Positions 53,500-64,000 of a stretch of 64,000 nucleotides of DNA are shown here, in pieces; positions within the stretch are counted from its first letter, which is position 1; the number at the start of each line of letters is the position of its first letter. Under the pieces are notes generated by a model, which was not told the origin of the DNA, ran no database searches, and saw only the letters and a program-made list of their open reading frames with translations. Both the position numbers and the translations under genes were made by a program. The DNA comes from Magnaporthiopsis rhizophila (lineage: Eukaryota > Ascomycota > Sordariomycetes > Magnaporthales > Magnaporthaceae): assembly GCA_003049465.1 (NCBI GenBank), contig PYSS01000041.1, forward strand, positions 124,001 through 188,000. Direction: 5' to 3'.

Positions 53500-55130
53500 A
53501 GCCAGCCATGTCTACACCAAGATGCGTCTACCGTCCCATCGCCTCACACGTGCAACGTCGACCTGTGAAGGGCATTTACAGCCTGGTCTGGCTGGGCCTG
53601 GGTCCGGGCACTTTCGAGACCCGCATCGCCATGCCGTACCTCCTGCGCTCGGGCCGCCGTCCCGACTCGACACGTGGGCGGCCGAGTTTGAGTTCGAACG
53701 CGGTGCCGGGCCCGCTCAAGAGCATTTCACGGTGGCGGGGTGGGTGCGGCCTGCTCACACTGCTGTGCAAAGTTTGCAGAGCACGAGGCCACGGACCGGA
53801 GGGACAAGGTCTGCACGCTGCTCGGCATCTCCGAGCAGACGACCACTGGCGCGGGCGTGAGGACGCACCGGGTCAACATGCTCGTCGCGGCATGCCCGCT
53901 CCCCAAAATCCATCATGCCGGACAGGGAAGTAGTGCACAACTAGATGCGTGATTACGCCGGCTGGCTATCTCCCCGATTCCGTCTCCCAGATCGCCACAG
54001 CGGTTTTCTCAGGGTCGTCAAGGAAGCGCGCCGCCCGGGTCTCGTCACCACGCTGATGCGGGAGGTGCCCGGCAACGACGATCTCGACGCCAACGCCTTC
54101 CACGAAGGCCAAGGCCTCGTCCATATGTTTCTCGGCCAAGTGAGCGAACGCTCGGGATGAGGACATGTTGAAACTCCTGCTCGATTACCCGAGCACCAAC
54201 GTAGGGTTCGCCAAAACCCACCCACGGGTACCCAAAATGGGTACCCGTTTTAGGGTTTGGGTTTTGTTTTTGTTTTCTGGGTACCCGTGGGCACCCGTTT
54301 TGGGTTTGGGTCGTATGGGTTTTGGCCAATGTCAACGCAACACGGCCCTTGACGCCGAAATGAGCATGCCACATCACGGCATGATCGCGTCGCTGCTCCC
54401 GACCGACGGGGACGTCGACATTTGGACCGTGGGATCTGACGGGCTGTACCCTCTGCGCCTGAAGCGGCCATGCTCGACCGCTCGACTGAGAGGAGCACCG
54501 TAGCATATGAGGCGGCCTACGCGGACGTTCGTAGTCCACCCACGGCGAGAGCTGGGCCGACGAAGCCGCCACGGAGCTGGGTCAGTCGCGGACGCTCCCC
54601 CGATATGCTACGTGTTATTGCGCTGTGCTGGAGGCAGCTAGTCGTATGATGGGTGGTTGTGGCAGGAGGTGCATAATGGCTGCTGCGGCGGGGACGAGGA
54701 CCGCGGACACGGGGTTTTTGGTGGAGCAGTATATTTGCAGATAAGGGCGCAGCTATCGACTACGCGGCGGGTGCTTAACGGACGGACTATGGAGATATCG
54801 TGCCCATGCTGCTAGGGCTTGCGACGCGTTATGGGGTGCGTGGGCACGGCGAGGGTGTTGCTGGCGCATGGGGCGGATTTGAACCCTTCGGCGGCGCGGG
54901 ATGGTGGAAATGCTTGTACACGCGTCACCGGAAGCCGGTGGTGGTGGTGGTGGGTGGATTCACTTGGCGCAGCCGGTGTCGAGGCGGGCCTCGGCTGCTG
55001 GATGCCGGTCCGGATGCGGATTTGCAAATGCCGATGGCGTGTCTTCGCGGCGGGCAGGGAGGGGCTTGCGCATCGCGCTTCTTCTCGAGGAGAGGGGCAT
55101 GCAATAAATTGTTTGTTAAGGAGGCTGTGC
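53500..55130 (+). pseudogene. HET/ankyrin gene relic, interrupted by a foldback element
   Basis: Plus-strand fragments in different frames fit one gene: EHEATDRRDKVCTLLGISEQ (about 53780-53850), like the TDPRDKIYxLLGI block after HET domains; then DYAGWLSPRFRLPD and LVHMFLGQVSERSG. Next is DMLKLLLDYPSTNV (about 54165-54200), an ankyrin-type unit, cut at 54210 by the element described separately. Last is TARVLLAHGADLNPSAARDGG (about 54850-54910), another ankyrin unit. A GTG repeat at 54937-54957 lies in the last part. Stops and frame changes are frequent. A HET-ANK protein is a common fungal architecture; this copy is dead. Confidence 0.55.
54210..54326. mobile_element. 117-bp MITE-like foldback element with nested inverted repeats
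   Basis: The ends are a perfect 11-bp inverted repeat, GCCAAAACCCA (54210-54220) and TGGGTTTTGGC (54316-54326). Just inside is a perfect 14-bp pair, CCCACGGGTACCCA (54221-54234) and TGGGTACCCGTGGG (54278-54291). The 8-mer GGGTACCC occurs three times (54226, 54239, 54279). It sits inside an ankyrin-coding relic. No target-site duplication is obvious, so mobility is inference. Confidence 0.6.
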
Positions 55131-55685
55131 TGACGAGTGCAAAATTCGGACGGGATGTTTCTGGTCTGGGTGCCCGAAGAAGCGCCGTGGCCACAGATAT
55201 CTAATATTTTAAGCTACGGCAAGTGCCGCGCCATCATCTCGACCAGTTTGGTCCGATCAGCAGTTCGGCCCAACGGGATCAGGGCTCAATGCCGGACAGC
55301 GGTAGACGAGGCTGGAGACGAAGTCGTGTCAATTAGGCTATCGAGGAGAGCAGAATCATGCAGCCTTGTGTAGCAGTCGACCAGTCGACGTAGTAACGAG
55401 ATAGCGTCGGTATTGGAGGCTGGCCGCCAAAGATACCATGTGGGCAGCTATGTTGGGCTGATGTTCTAGGCACTGAGGAACAACAAAAGGTCCACTTATT
55501 ATTAGACTAGACGATAATTTAGCTCGGCTATAAATGCGAACATAAGGTCCCACAGCTGGTGGTGATATCAGACAGAAAGACATGTATATGAGCTCGTTCG
55601 TTACGCTCTAGTAAGGTCTAGCCCTACCCACTCCCTGACAATTATCCCCTATATTCCCTTAACCAAGTCGTAAACATTCCGGCAG
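55131..55685. other. Spacer between the HET/ankyrin relic and the JEN-type gene
   Basis: About 550 bp, AT-richer than its surroundings (55200-55680), with the 3' UTR of the transporter. No gene is seen. Confidence 0.45.
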
Positions 55686-57332
55686 TTACGCCCTCTCGAC
55701 ATGAGCGCCGCCCGCCGCCTCCTGGGCCTTCTCGCCCGCGCTGTCCGAGGTGCTGCTGTTATTGCCAGCCTCGAGGTCATCCTCAGCCACCTTGGCGTCC
55801 TCAACCACGGCCTGGGCGTGGCCAGCCGGCAGGGCCTTCTCGAACTGGCGGCCGCGCTTCTCGGGACCAAAAGCGGTAGTGACGGCAATGCCCACAGCGA
55901 TGATGGCAGTAGCGATGCCCATGGTGGGGCCGTAAGCCTCGACCATCTTGCCGGTGGGGCCACGGATAAAGTTGCTCTCGGCGATGGCGTTGACGATCTG
56001 GGCCGAGGGCGACGAGATCATGTTGCCCAGCTGGTACGTGATGCCAGGGAACGACGAGCGGAAGGCAGGGGGAGAGAGCTCGTTGAGGTGGATGGGAATC
56101 ACACCCCAGGCGCCCTGGACGAAGAACTGCATGAAGAAGCCCGAGGCGGACAGGCTGCGCTCGTCGGCGGGCATGATCCAGGCCGGGATCAGGCAGGCGC
56201 TGACGATGGCGGACAGGATGATGGCGCGGCGGCGGCCCAGCCACTGCGACGCGTAGCCGATGATGGTGCCGCCCACGCAGGCGCCGGCCTTCATGAGGAT
56301 GGAGGCGCGCGACGCGCCCGAGTTGTCCAGCTGCTTCTCGGACAGCATGAAGGTGGTGTAGCTGTCCTGCGACGTGTGGCTGTAGTAGTTGAACCACGTC
56401 ATGAGCACGATGCAGTACAGGCACATCTTCCACTCCTGCGCCAGCATGGCCTTTGTCTCTTTCCAGAACGCGGACGGGTTCGCCGAGTTCTTGCCGGCCT
56501 TGCGGGCCTCAATGAACTGCTGCGACTCGGGGAAGAACATGCGCACGACGCCGACGAGGATGGAGATGCCGGCCGCGATCCAGAACACCGTCTTCCACGA
56601 CTCGACGCCGCCGCCCACGCCCAGGTTGGCGCAGGCCGCGCACACGTAGCCGAACGAGTAGCCCTGTTGCAGGATGCCCGACATGAGGCCGCGGGCGTCG
56701 ACGGGGCTGTTTTCGAGGGCCATGGCGATGGCGTTTCCGTAGCTGTTTTGGCTGTTAGTGTGAGCTCCGAGAGAGAACGAGCTAGAGAGAAAATCAGGGA
56801 GAAAAACTTACACTCCACCCATAAACAGACCAAACAGGGACCGCACGGCAAGAAACTCGTTAAAGGTGCGGCAGTAGATGGTGGCGATCTGCAAAACGCC
56901 CAGGACAATCATGTTGACCACCATGGGCCACTTGCGGCCGTACTTGTCTCCGGCCAGACCGAAGAAGGCAGCGCCGATGGAGCGCAGCAGCAGCGTCAGG
57001 GTGATGGCGGTGGTGATGTCGGTCTTGGAGGTGTTGTAGTACTTTGCCAGCTTGACCGTCTGGATGGACAGGGCGTGGAAGTCAAAGGCGTCGGCCGTCC
57101 AGGCGGAGAAGCCGACGATGAAGAAGAGCCAGTCCTTGGCCGACAGCTGCGCCATCAGGCTGACGGGGTTCTTGAGCGGCGGCGTCGTGTGCCACTCGGT
57201 GCGCTTCTCGCCGTACTGGTTGACCACCTCGACGCGCTGATCCCATTTCCAGAGATCGCCCCAGGCCTGGCGCGCTGTTGCCAGCACGCCCTTGGCCACG
57301 GGGTCGGCGGGGCGGGGGTTGGTGTCGGCCAT
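55686..57332 (-). CDS. JEN1: JEN-family carboxylate:H+ symporter (MFS)
   Basis: Exons 57332-56812 and 56742-55686 on the minus strand (intron 69 bp, codon GT|C) give 525 aa. Twelve membrane spans of the major facilitator superfamily are visible, with the RSIGAAFFGLAGDKYGRKWP loop between TM2 and TM3. The JEN signature NXX(S/T)HX(S/T)QDXXXT reads NYYSHTSQDSYTT, in TM7. The N-terminal ~55 residues are cytosolic and polar, and the C-terminal tail is Glu/Ala/Ser-rich. The family takes up lactate, pyruvate, acetate or dicarboxylates at the plasma membrane and in yeasts is repressed by glucose. The mono- or dicarboxylate preference cannot be set from the sequence. A 635-codon frame opposite is a shadow. 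Confidence 0.93.
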
Positions 57333-60300
57333 TGTGTGTCTGTTTTTGTTTCTGCTGTGTTGGGTGTGGTGTGTGGTGTGTGTGCCGACTCCCAGACGAC
57401 TGACTGGTCAAGAAGCAAACTTGCAACTGTCTCCAGAGGCAGTATTAAAGAAACAGAAAAAAAAAAAAAAAGAGAGAAAGAGCGAGAGAGAGAGATAGAG
57501 GAACGGGCTCGAGGTGTCGTCGACGGAGGGATGACGTCCACGTGCGTGTCGCTCAAGGACTTTTCCGACCAGACGATCGGGGGAACACGGGGGCCTTTAA
57601 ATACCTAGGCATCTGCACGGAATCACCCACCCGTCCGCTCCGTCGAGATAACATTGCGGTACCCTACATTACATTTGTGAGGTGTCAGAACTTTTGGGAG
57701 AGGAAGGGTGTACCGCGTGCTTGACAAGCCCCACGCTTCTGGGCCTGGTTGATGGCGACCTGCAGCTCCCCAGCGGGGACGGAGTCGCAGAGGAACCAGA
57801 CCTTGGTCTCTCTCTGGGGCACCCTTGTCGTACGCGGTCCGCGGCTGCGGACTCGGCACCGTGCCTCGTCAGGCGACCGAACTCCCCTGTGGCCTCGACT
57901 CGTGCTTTGCGAGTTGAGCCCAGATTTTTTTTTTTTTTTTTTTTTCCTGGAGGATGGGATCTGCGGAGACCAGCCTGGGTGGGTATAAAGCTATGACGCG
58001 ATGAATGAACGACAGCGCGACTAGGTTACCCTACACAAGGTAGGTACTTTTTACCTGACAGGACTCGAGGACGCGCGCACAGGCACGAGGAAGCACTTCT
58101 CTCCGTCTTGGCTAGGCGACACGCGACATGGCGACGTTGCCTGCTGCACCCATCCCGGAACAAGAGGGATTTTTTTCAGCGAGGAGGGGCCGGCTTGGAA
58201 AGTGATTCGACGGCTGCAAGCGGGATTTAATTTTCTAGCGGCGCTGGAGGGTGTAGGCAAGGCAGTCGGTGTGCGTTCGAGGTATAGATCTCCTGCCGCC
58301 ACCCTACCACTACCAGGCGGTCAGCACTTCGCCGCCTACTGCTATGTCCCGTCATCACAGAAACGTGCCGGATGGACCAGTCAGCAGCAGGAGTTTTGCG
58401 AGTCAAGGAAACCCAGCCCTTCTCGTGCGGGGAAACCGACTTCCCCGTGGGATTTCAGATGCTGGACCTTAACCGGACCTTAATTGGACCCAGTATCACT
58501 GCGATGGAACCCTTCAACAACCCGGCCAGGCAAAAAAATGGATTCCCCCCCGAGAACCGGTAGCAATCTGTATTTTATTTTTTCTATTTTCTTTCCCCTT
58601 TCTGTTCGTTGCTCTGCACGTGGCAGTGGACCCTTAATTTTGTCTCTCTCACATATTAAGTCGACGACGTCTCTTCCACTCCGCATTTATACTTTTGTTC
58701 GGTTTATCCTCGTCCACTCGACCGACGTCGCTCACCAGCCAGAGCCGCTGACGGCTAAGCAATGCCACTGCCGTCTTGTTTTGCCCGCCAAGAGCCAAGA
58801 CTGCGCGCCCCTGCGCCAACGCCGGCTTGGCGAGGCAACCAGTGCTGCCGGCCGGTCCAAGCATGCTCTAGTTAGTTTTTTTTTACTGGCGGCCACGACA
58901 CGCGACGCCCACTGCCGACGCCAGCTCGCCGCGCTATGGGTGGGGGTGCAGCTCGGCACATGACCAAATCCTCAGAACCAGGCTCGCCCACGCCAAGGAA
59001 ACAGCCCGGATATGTGTTTTCCCTAGCGTCGTGAGAATTTTCCCGGATTGCTTCCGAGACGGCCTTTTGATAGACGGTACCTACATACCTAGATGCGCCC
59101 CGACCTTGCTGTATGCCTCGACTGCATGTCATCGCATTGGCATCCGCCTGGACAGCTCGAGCCTCGATTCAGGCCGGCTTAATCTGAGTCGGGCTTTTTT
59201 GCTCCCTGGACTTCCAGGAACTTTATTTTGCCTGCCCAAATCCACTCTTTTCCCCACGGAGGGGACCCTATTTTTTTTCTTCCCCCAGTTGGCCCCATCA
59301 CAACTCCTTGTCTATATGCCAAGAGGGTCCATTTCCTGCTCGTTTGTTAACCCGTATTCATTTCCATGTTGCCGGGGTATCGCGGCACCCGCGGTTGTGG
59401 GTGAGCTTTGACAGCAGCAGATCTCGGCCTTCGTCCAAGCATCTGTCTGTGTGTGCACAATTGTTTGACTTGGCACCCTGCCCTGACAACTGCCATCTTT
59501 TCTTTTTCTTTTTTGGGCAGATAATCCGGCATTCTGGTCGAAACGAAATGCTACCTCAACCCTTCCACTGGGGCACTCCTACCAGGACCAGGGCTTTATG
59601 CCAGATATTGGGAGCGGTGTAATTCGTCCTCATATGCCAAGTAATCTGTCGATTCAGGACGCCGACTTGGCTTGTCGCATTATCATCTACTTCAGGTGCG
59701 CGTTTTTTGCCCTCTGATGTTCGACGGTGGATGGCGACGGCTGGCCAAGAACTGTGCCGCCCGGCTGCCTAGTTGCGCCACTTGTCCTCCCGAACCGAAG
59801 CACCACGAAACCAACTATCCCGCTTGAGGCTTGAGGTGGTGCGGAGGTGATGCGGAGAACGGAGGGAGGTGCGGAGGATTGGGGAAGACTGCGGGGGAAG
59901 AGACCGGGGAGCGTCCGAACACACCCGATATCAAGGCCCAGCTCCACAAGACGGCGTCCAGAAATAGAGATATGCATGCCACGGCAGTAAAATGGAGTGA
60001 ATGGGCCTCTGCCATTGCCGTGCCTGCATGTCTAGGAGGGGACTAGGTGTTGGCATTAGCGGTGGTCGCGGGAGAAGTCGGGGATGGCGAACTTGGCGTC
60101 ATCATGATGATTCCATGGCTGCGCAGATCCAGCATAATCGACTGCTTGATAACCCGAGGTCGACCGAGTCCAGTGGATGCCGTTCCCATCAAGATCCAAG
60201 ACGGCCTTCAAGCTCCCAATCGTCTTGTTTTTTTTGGTATGGCCATGTCCCCATCGCGGTTCAGGTTGGCGTCGACAGTGGTTGTTTTGTGGGGCCAGAA

Positions 60301-60374
60301 TGTGCCCACTCGCAAACACCACACCCCGCAATATCAACCACACAACTCGCCGGCATGGCACAATCACTCGATTG
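57333..60374. other. Long intergenic region between the JEN-type gene and tRNA-Arg
   Basis: About 3.0 kb. It begins with the transporter's leader, including an A run and a GA-rich repeat (57458-57500), and has a T run at 57924-57944. Frames up to 159 codons overlap in conflicting frames and show no family. I see no gene. Confidence 0.45.
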
Positions 60375-60487
60375 GCCCGGGTGGCTCAATGGTAGAGCGT
60401 TGGACTTCTAAGACTTGTTTGACCAGCATGGTTCGGTTGATGCGGAAGGCTATCCAAAGGCTGCGGGTTCGAGTCCCGCCTTGGGTG
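60375..60487 (+). tRNA. tRNA-Arg (UCU anticodon) with a 41-nt intron
   Basis: Exons 60375-60410 and 60452-60487 form a complete 72-nt cloverleaf. The acceptor stem GCCCGGG pairs with CTTGGGT (three G-U pairs). The D arm is GCTC/GAGC, and the anticodon stem is TTGGA/TCCAA with loop CT-TCT-AA, anticodon TCT at 60407-60409. The T arm is GCGGG-TTCGAGT-CCCGC, and the discriminator base is G. The intron (60411-60451) sits at the canonical site one base 3' of the anticodon. It decodes AGA (and AGG by wobble). Confidence 0.93.
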
Positions 60488-61279
60488 CGAGATTTTGCTT
60501 TTGTGGCTGGAACCCCGCAACCCCGCGTTTCCTTCCCTACTCAATCAACATGGGATGTTGTTTCCTTTTTGCAAATTCCCTGCCTGCCGGACACGTGCCA
60601 GAGAAGCGCCATGTTTCCCGCCACGTGCCCGCATTTACTGCGCCCTGCAGACTGTGGCTTGACCGCGAGGTGGGGTAGCATCCGCGCTGTTGCTAAAAAT
60701 TGCCCATCCCTAGCCCACATTAGTGGCCTCCTGCTCACGCAAGCGCGTGCTGACGAGGCGCAGCTCAGCAACCTCAGCAGCGCTACCGGCGCTATCATCC
60801 TTCGGCCGGCTCTCCTCTGCCATTTTGCGACCTTGGCTCACCAAAATGGCATTCAGGCTGGCCATCACCATGGGTCGCTCTTACCTGCGCCAGCCCTGTG
60901 GGACAATCCCCCTGGCTTGGCCGTTTAGCAAGCCCTGGTGAGCAGGAGTGTTTGCAGGGGAGTGCCCCGAACATGATCCAAATCCCAACTCCCGCCTTCG
61001 CCGCCCTTGCGCCTTGCCGCTGCTTCGCCAACACGTTGCACACCGGGATTCCTTCTGTGATGATTTTAGATATTATAACAGTGCGGCAAGCTGCTGCGCT
61101 GCCATGGCAGTCTTGGCTTTGCTATCCTTTCTCCTTTTCCCGCTCTTCAGTCTCGTCGTTTTCCCGTTCTTGATTCCTCGCAAGTGCGCCAAGCACCCGT
61201 TTCTTTTGTCCGGAGTGAGCTGCCAAGGCGTGCTGTCTGCCCATCCGCCTTGATCGATATACGCAGTCTACAACCTGTC
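60488..61279. other. Intergenic, tRNA-Arg to the last gene
   Basis: About 790 bp, apart from the tRNA terminator, without a supportable gene. The CT-rich 61100-61250 stretch is the likely promoter/leader of the next gene. Confidence 0.45.
60493..60496 (+). terminator. RNA polymerase III terminator of tRNA-Arg
   Basis: A TTTT run five bases past the tRNA 3' end, with a second T run (60499-60502) behind it. Expected signal for Pol III. Confidence 0.7.
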
Positions 61280-64000
61280 ATGGGAATACTAGGCGATGCG
61301 CACCATGCTGCCCCGACGAGGGCACCGCGGCAAACCCGCCATTACTCTACCCTGATCCTCGTCGCCCTCTACATACCCGTCACCATTGTGCCGTGGGCCG
61401 CCACTTGTGTCCTGAGCACAAGACCCATCCTGCCCGGTGCTCCGACCTATCAAGACGCCCGGGGTCGTCTCTCGCCTTCGGACCTGGCATCTGTCGGCAG
61501 CTGGATGACGGCCATTCGCGCCCTAGACACAATCGCCGCTCTTCTCGCTATCCCGGTCGTGTCAGCCGTGCTGTCCCATGCCGCTGTAGTGGCCGCCCAA
61601 CGCAGGAGCGCCGCACAGAACCTCAACGTCCGCCAGCTTCTGTCGCTGGCCGACGGGTCTTGGGCGAGGCTGACAACAACGTTCCCGACAAAACTGTCTG
61701 TGCTGGGGATTGTTCTCGTCATCTATAGTGGGTCGTCTTCTCTTTGCCTTCCATTGTTTCAACCCTGACGGCAAACAAAACCACAGGCCTCGTCTTGCCC
61801 TTTACTAGGGCTATCGTCGCTGCTCCCGAGGCCATCACTGTTGCTTCGTGTCTCGAGGACCCCTCCCGACAGTTCACAGGGCCGGGTTGCGACGCTGCCC
61901 TGCCTCGTGCTTTCTCCCTGGGTGGCTTTGACCCCGAGCCCGCCGACATTGATCGCCTCCCCCGGGACTTGGTGACAGCCCGTGTCGCTAGCAGGCTCGA
62001 GAGCGAGAGCAGGACGCAGACGCAGCGGCACCTGTGGAAGGAGGGATCAGACGAGAAGGCTGCAACTTCCATAGCCAGTCTCGGCCCCCGCGGCTCCCCA
62101 AACCCCTTCTTTGTGTCCGCTGTCCCGGCCGGCGTTAACACGGGTGTCCTGCGACAACACGCCATGAGGCTCAGCTCAACAGTCAAATGTTCCCTCGTCG
62201 AGGTGGAAGAATATCCGAAAAGCTGCCCTGGCGATCAGCCGCTCACGGGGACCTTGGGAAGCGGGGATGGGACGGTCAAGTTCTGTGTGCCGGGCGCGCA
62301 TGGCGCTGCCGCCTGGAGCCTCAGCCGAAACTCCCAGACAATCCAGGAGCACGTCTTCCTGGCCAGCTGGGCGGGACCAAACATGGGAGATTCCACGATG
62401 CAGTCGCCACGCGCCAACTTCACAGCAAGGTGCGACGCCGAGACGACAAGGGGCTACTTTGAGCTGCCGAACCAGCACAACGGAGGCCGCCCCGGCCCTC
62501 TCCTTGCCAAGTGGCCCAGCGCTGCCGAGCTTCAGGAGCAGGGATTCAGTGACAGGCTGCCCAACGGCGCCGTTCCTGGCGAGACGTACGTTTAGCCTAT
62601 CCGCCGTTCTGTCTTGCGGTTAGTCAATTAAAATAGCTAACCAATATGTGTCCTAGTGACCCCGCCGAATCGTCTGGCCAACCACGGCCGCCGTTCCCAG
62701 CCGTCGCATCCCCGTTTGGCACTCGCAACCTCCGCACGCCCGGTCCGCTGATGAGTGTGTTCCTGTCGGCTCTCGGCAACGGCTCCTTCCTGGATCTTGC
62801 AAACAAGACCTGGATTACCGGCCAGGGCCAAGCTGTGCTGAGAGGCATGTGCTCGCGCGGCCTTCCCTTTGCCTCCCTCTGGCCTTTGCAAAACTCATCA
62901 ACTACCGAGTGCGATAACGTGGAAAGCGTCCCCGCCGGCGCCGAAAATGATCGCATCATGCGCCTTGTCCTTGGATGGTTTGCCAGGCTCGATCCGGCCA
63001 CGGAACAAGGACGCAACAGCGCCGAAGCTGCAATCTCTGCAGGCATGTACCTGGCCAACGAGGCTGTGCTGGCCCTGACCGCCGAGGCGATGCAGGGTGA
63101 GGCTGGCCAGGAGGGTAATACGGCCGCCGGCGGATCGCGCCGCGTATACGGCGCACAAGGCACCGTTGTTGTCAAGCCTCGTGACGCCGGGCTCGCTGCT
63201 CAAGTCATTCTGTCTTTGCTTCTCGCCCTGCAGCTAGCAGTGCTGCTCGCGCTCGCGGCTGTTGCGGCCTGCTCGCGCACGATAGGCGACAGACTGGACG
63301 CGGCGGTCATGCTTATGGCTGGGGCTCGCTTGCGCGACGAACTGCTGAACGAGGGGGGCATAACTTCCTCCGTGTCGGCGTCGAGGCTGGGTGATGTGGA
63401 CGCCAGTGCCGTCTTGAGACTCGGGGGTGGCCACGGACGTCATAGGGACTTGGTTGAGGAGGACGACGATGACTTCTTGCTTGCACTCCCGGACAGCGGC
63501 CGCCACACGATGCACCCGTCTCGCAGCGAAACTCCGTCGCCGCCCCCACCGTCGCATGTACGTTCTTACAAGACATATATGGCGACAGCGCGGAGCAGTG
63601 TCATGCTACCGACGGTCGAGCAGGTGCTTTCGGCGCGGCCCATGCCTTCACGAGACGCATCTCCGCTGGGGCGCCGGGCGTCGGTGCATCTGCAATGGAT
63701 CCGGCATGGCGATGAGGCCGTGGCGACTGAGGCCCCGGTTTCTCGGGGACGCACACAAGCGCCGCGGACGGGCGACGAGGTGAATGACGTGACGCCTCCG
63801 CCGACGGGGTATGATCATCACATGGAGGGGCGCAAGTCCCCGACGCGGGGGCCTTATTCCTTTCACATGCCGAGCTCTTCCAAGCCCAGACTTGGATCCC
63901 CAGATGGCAGGGCTTCTGCTGGCGTGGGGCCATTTACGGCGGAGGGCGCCGGCGACATCGTCGGGCCCGCAGCTTCGTCTGTGCCCGTCGCGGCAACAAG
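61280..64000 (+). CDS. Large fungal integral membrane protein, 5' part
   Basis: Exons 61280-61727, 61787-62585 and 62657 to the window end (introns 59 and 71 bp) code at least 863 aa with no stop in the last exon. I do not recognise the family beyond a likeness to uncharacterised fungal polytopic proteins. N-terminal membrane spans: STLILVALYIPVTIVPWAA, then IRALDTIAALLAIPVVSAVL and a third, KLSVLGIVLVIYSLVLPF, across intron 1. Next is a ~450-residue extracellular-like domain with Cys pairs and N-glycosylation sequons (NFT, NGS, NKT). A further span at VILSLLLALQLAVLLALAAV leads to a Ser/Pro/Arg-rich cytosol-like tail (EEDDDD, RSETPSPPPP) that is still open at the edge. Confidence 0.65.

Noticed and set aside
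54250..54265. TTAGGG, the fungal telomere unit
   Set aside because: It occurs once, in the foldback element, with no tandem array, so it is not an interstitial telomere.
55701..57608. A 635-codon frame antisense to the JEN transporter
   Set aside because: It runs over the real gene and its intron and has His/Asp/Gly-rich shadow composition; the minus strand has the JEN motif and membrane spans.
1..64000. CRISPR arrays, insertion sequences and bacterial operons
   Set aside because: None seen; spliceosomal introns and gene content show a eukaryotic nuclear genome.

Overview
This window is nuclear DNA from a filamentous ascomycete, most likely a sordariomycete. The evidence is short spliceosomal introns (about 57-90 bp, one of 207 bp, with GTRNGT-like donors), GC-rich coding sequence, an intron-containing tRNA, and gene families restricted to filamentous fungi: AA9 LPMO, HET domains, SAT4-like rhodopsin, JEN transporter and Skn7. 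I cannot name the species. Four runs of N lie inside or beside long A/T homopolymers, so this is a draft assembly.

Region 1 (1-26 kb) is a conserved housekeeping block. In order it carries a partial Lys/Ser/Pro-repeat protein, the nuclear pore membrane protein Pom152, the HSF-type response regulator Skn7, the epsilon subunit of eIF2B, mitochondrial aconitase (minus strand), the Bud20-type ribosome-biogenesis zinc finger protein, and a HAD protein of the 'Swiss Army Knife RNA repair' family with RGG and polyQ tails. All are intact, and I derived the exons from splice sites and frame continuity. The gaps between them are long (up to 4.5 kb) and hold no gene I can support.

Region 2 (26-29 kb) is a transition with a secreted AA9 lytic polysaccharide monooxygenase, whose upstream region has XlnR/Xyr1-like and Cre1-like motifs, and a polytopic membrane protein I do not recognise.

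Region 3 (29-55 kb) is an accessory island rich in allorecognition and cell-death families, both live and broken. It contains a decayed NACHT/ankyrin (NLR-like) relic, a secreted fungal phospholipase A2, a membrane-protein relic, HET protein 1, a caspase-like peptidase with an N-terminal membrane anchor, and, divergent from it, a decayed TPR-CHAT peptidase gene whose expected catalytic Cys reads Phe. HET protein 2, a possible kinase-like relic, a SAT4-type rhodopsin-like membrane protein, HET protein 3, a DUF3237-type secreted protein and a HET/ankyrin relic follow. The last relic is interrupted by a small foldback element with nested inverted repeats. The adjacency of HET, caspase-like and CHAT genes is the best candidate here for an undescribed system, probably a partly dead fungal immune or incompatibility locus.

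Region 4 (55.6-64 kb) carries a JEN-family carboxylate transporter with its signature motif intact, a tRNA-Arg(UCU) with a 41-nt intron, and the 5' part of a large membrane protein that runs off the window.
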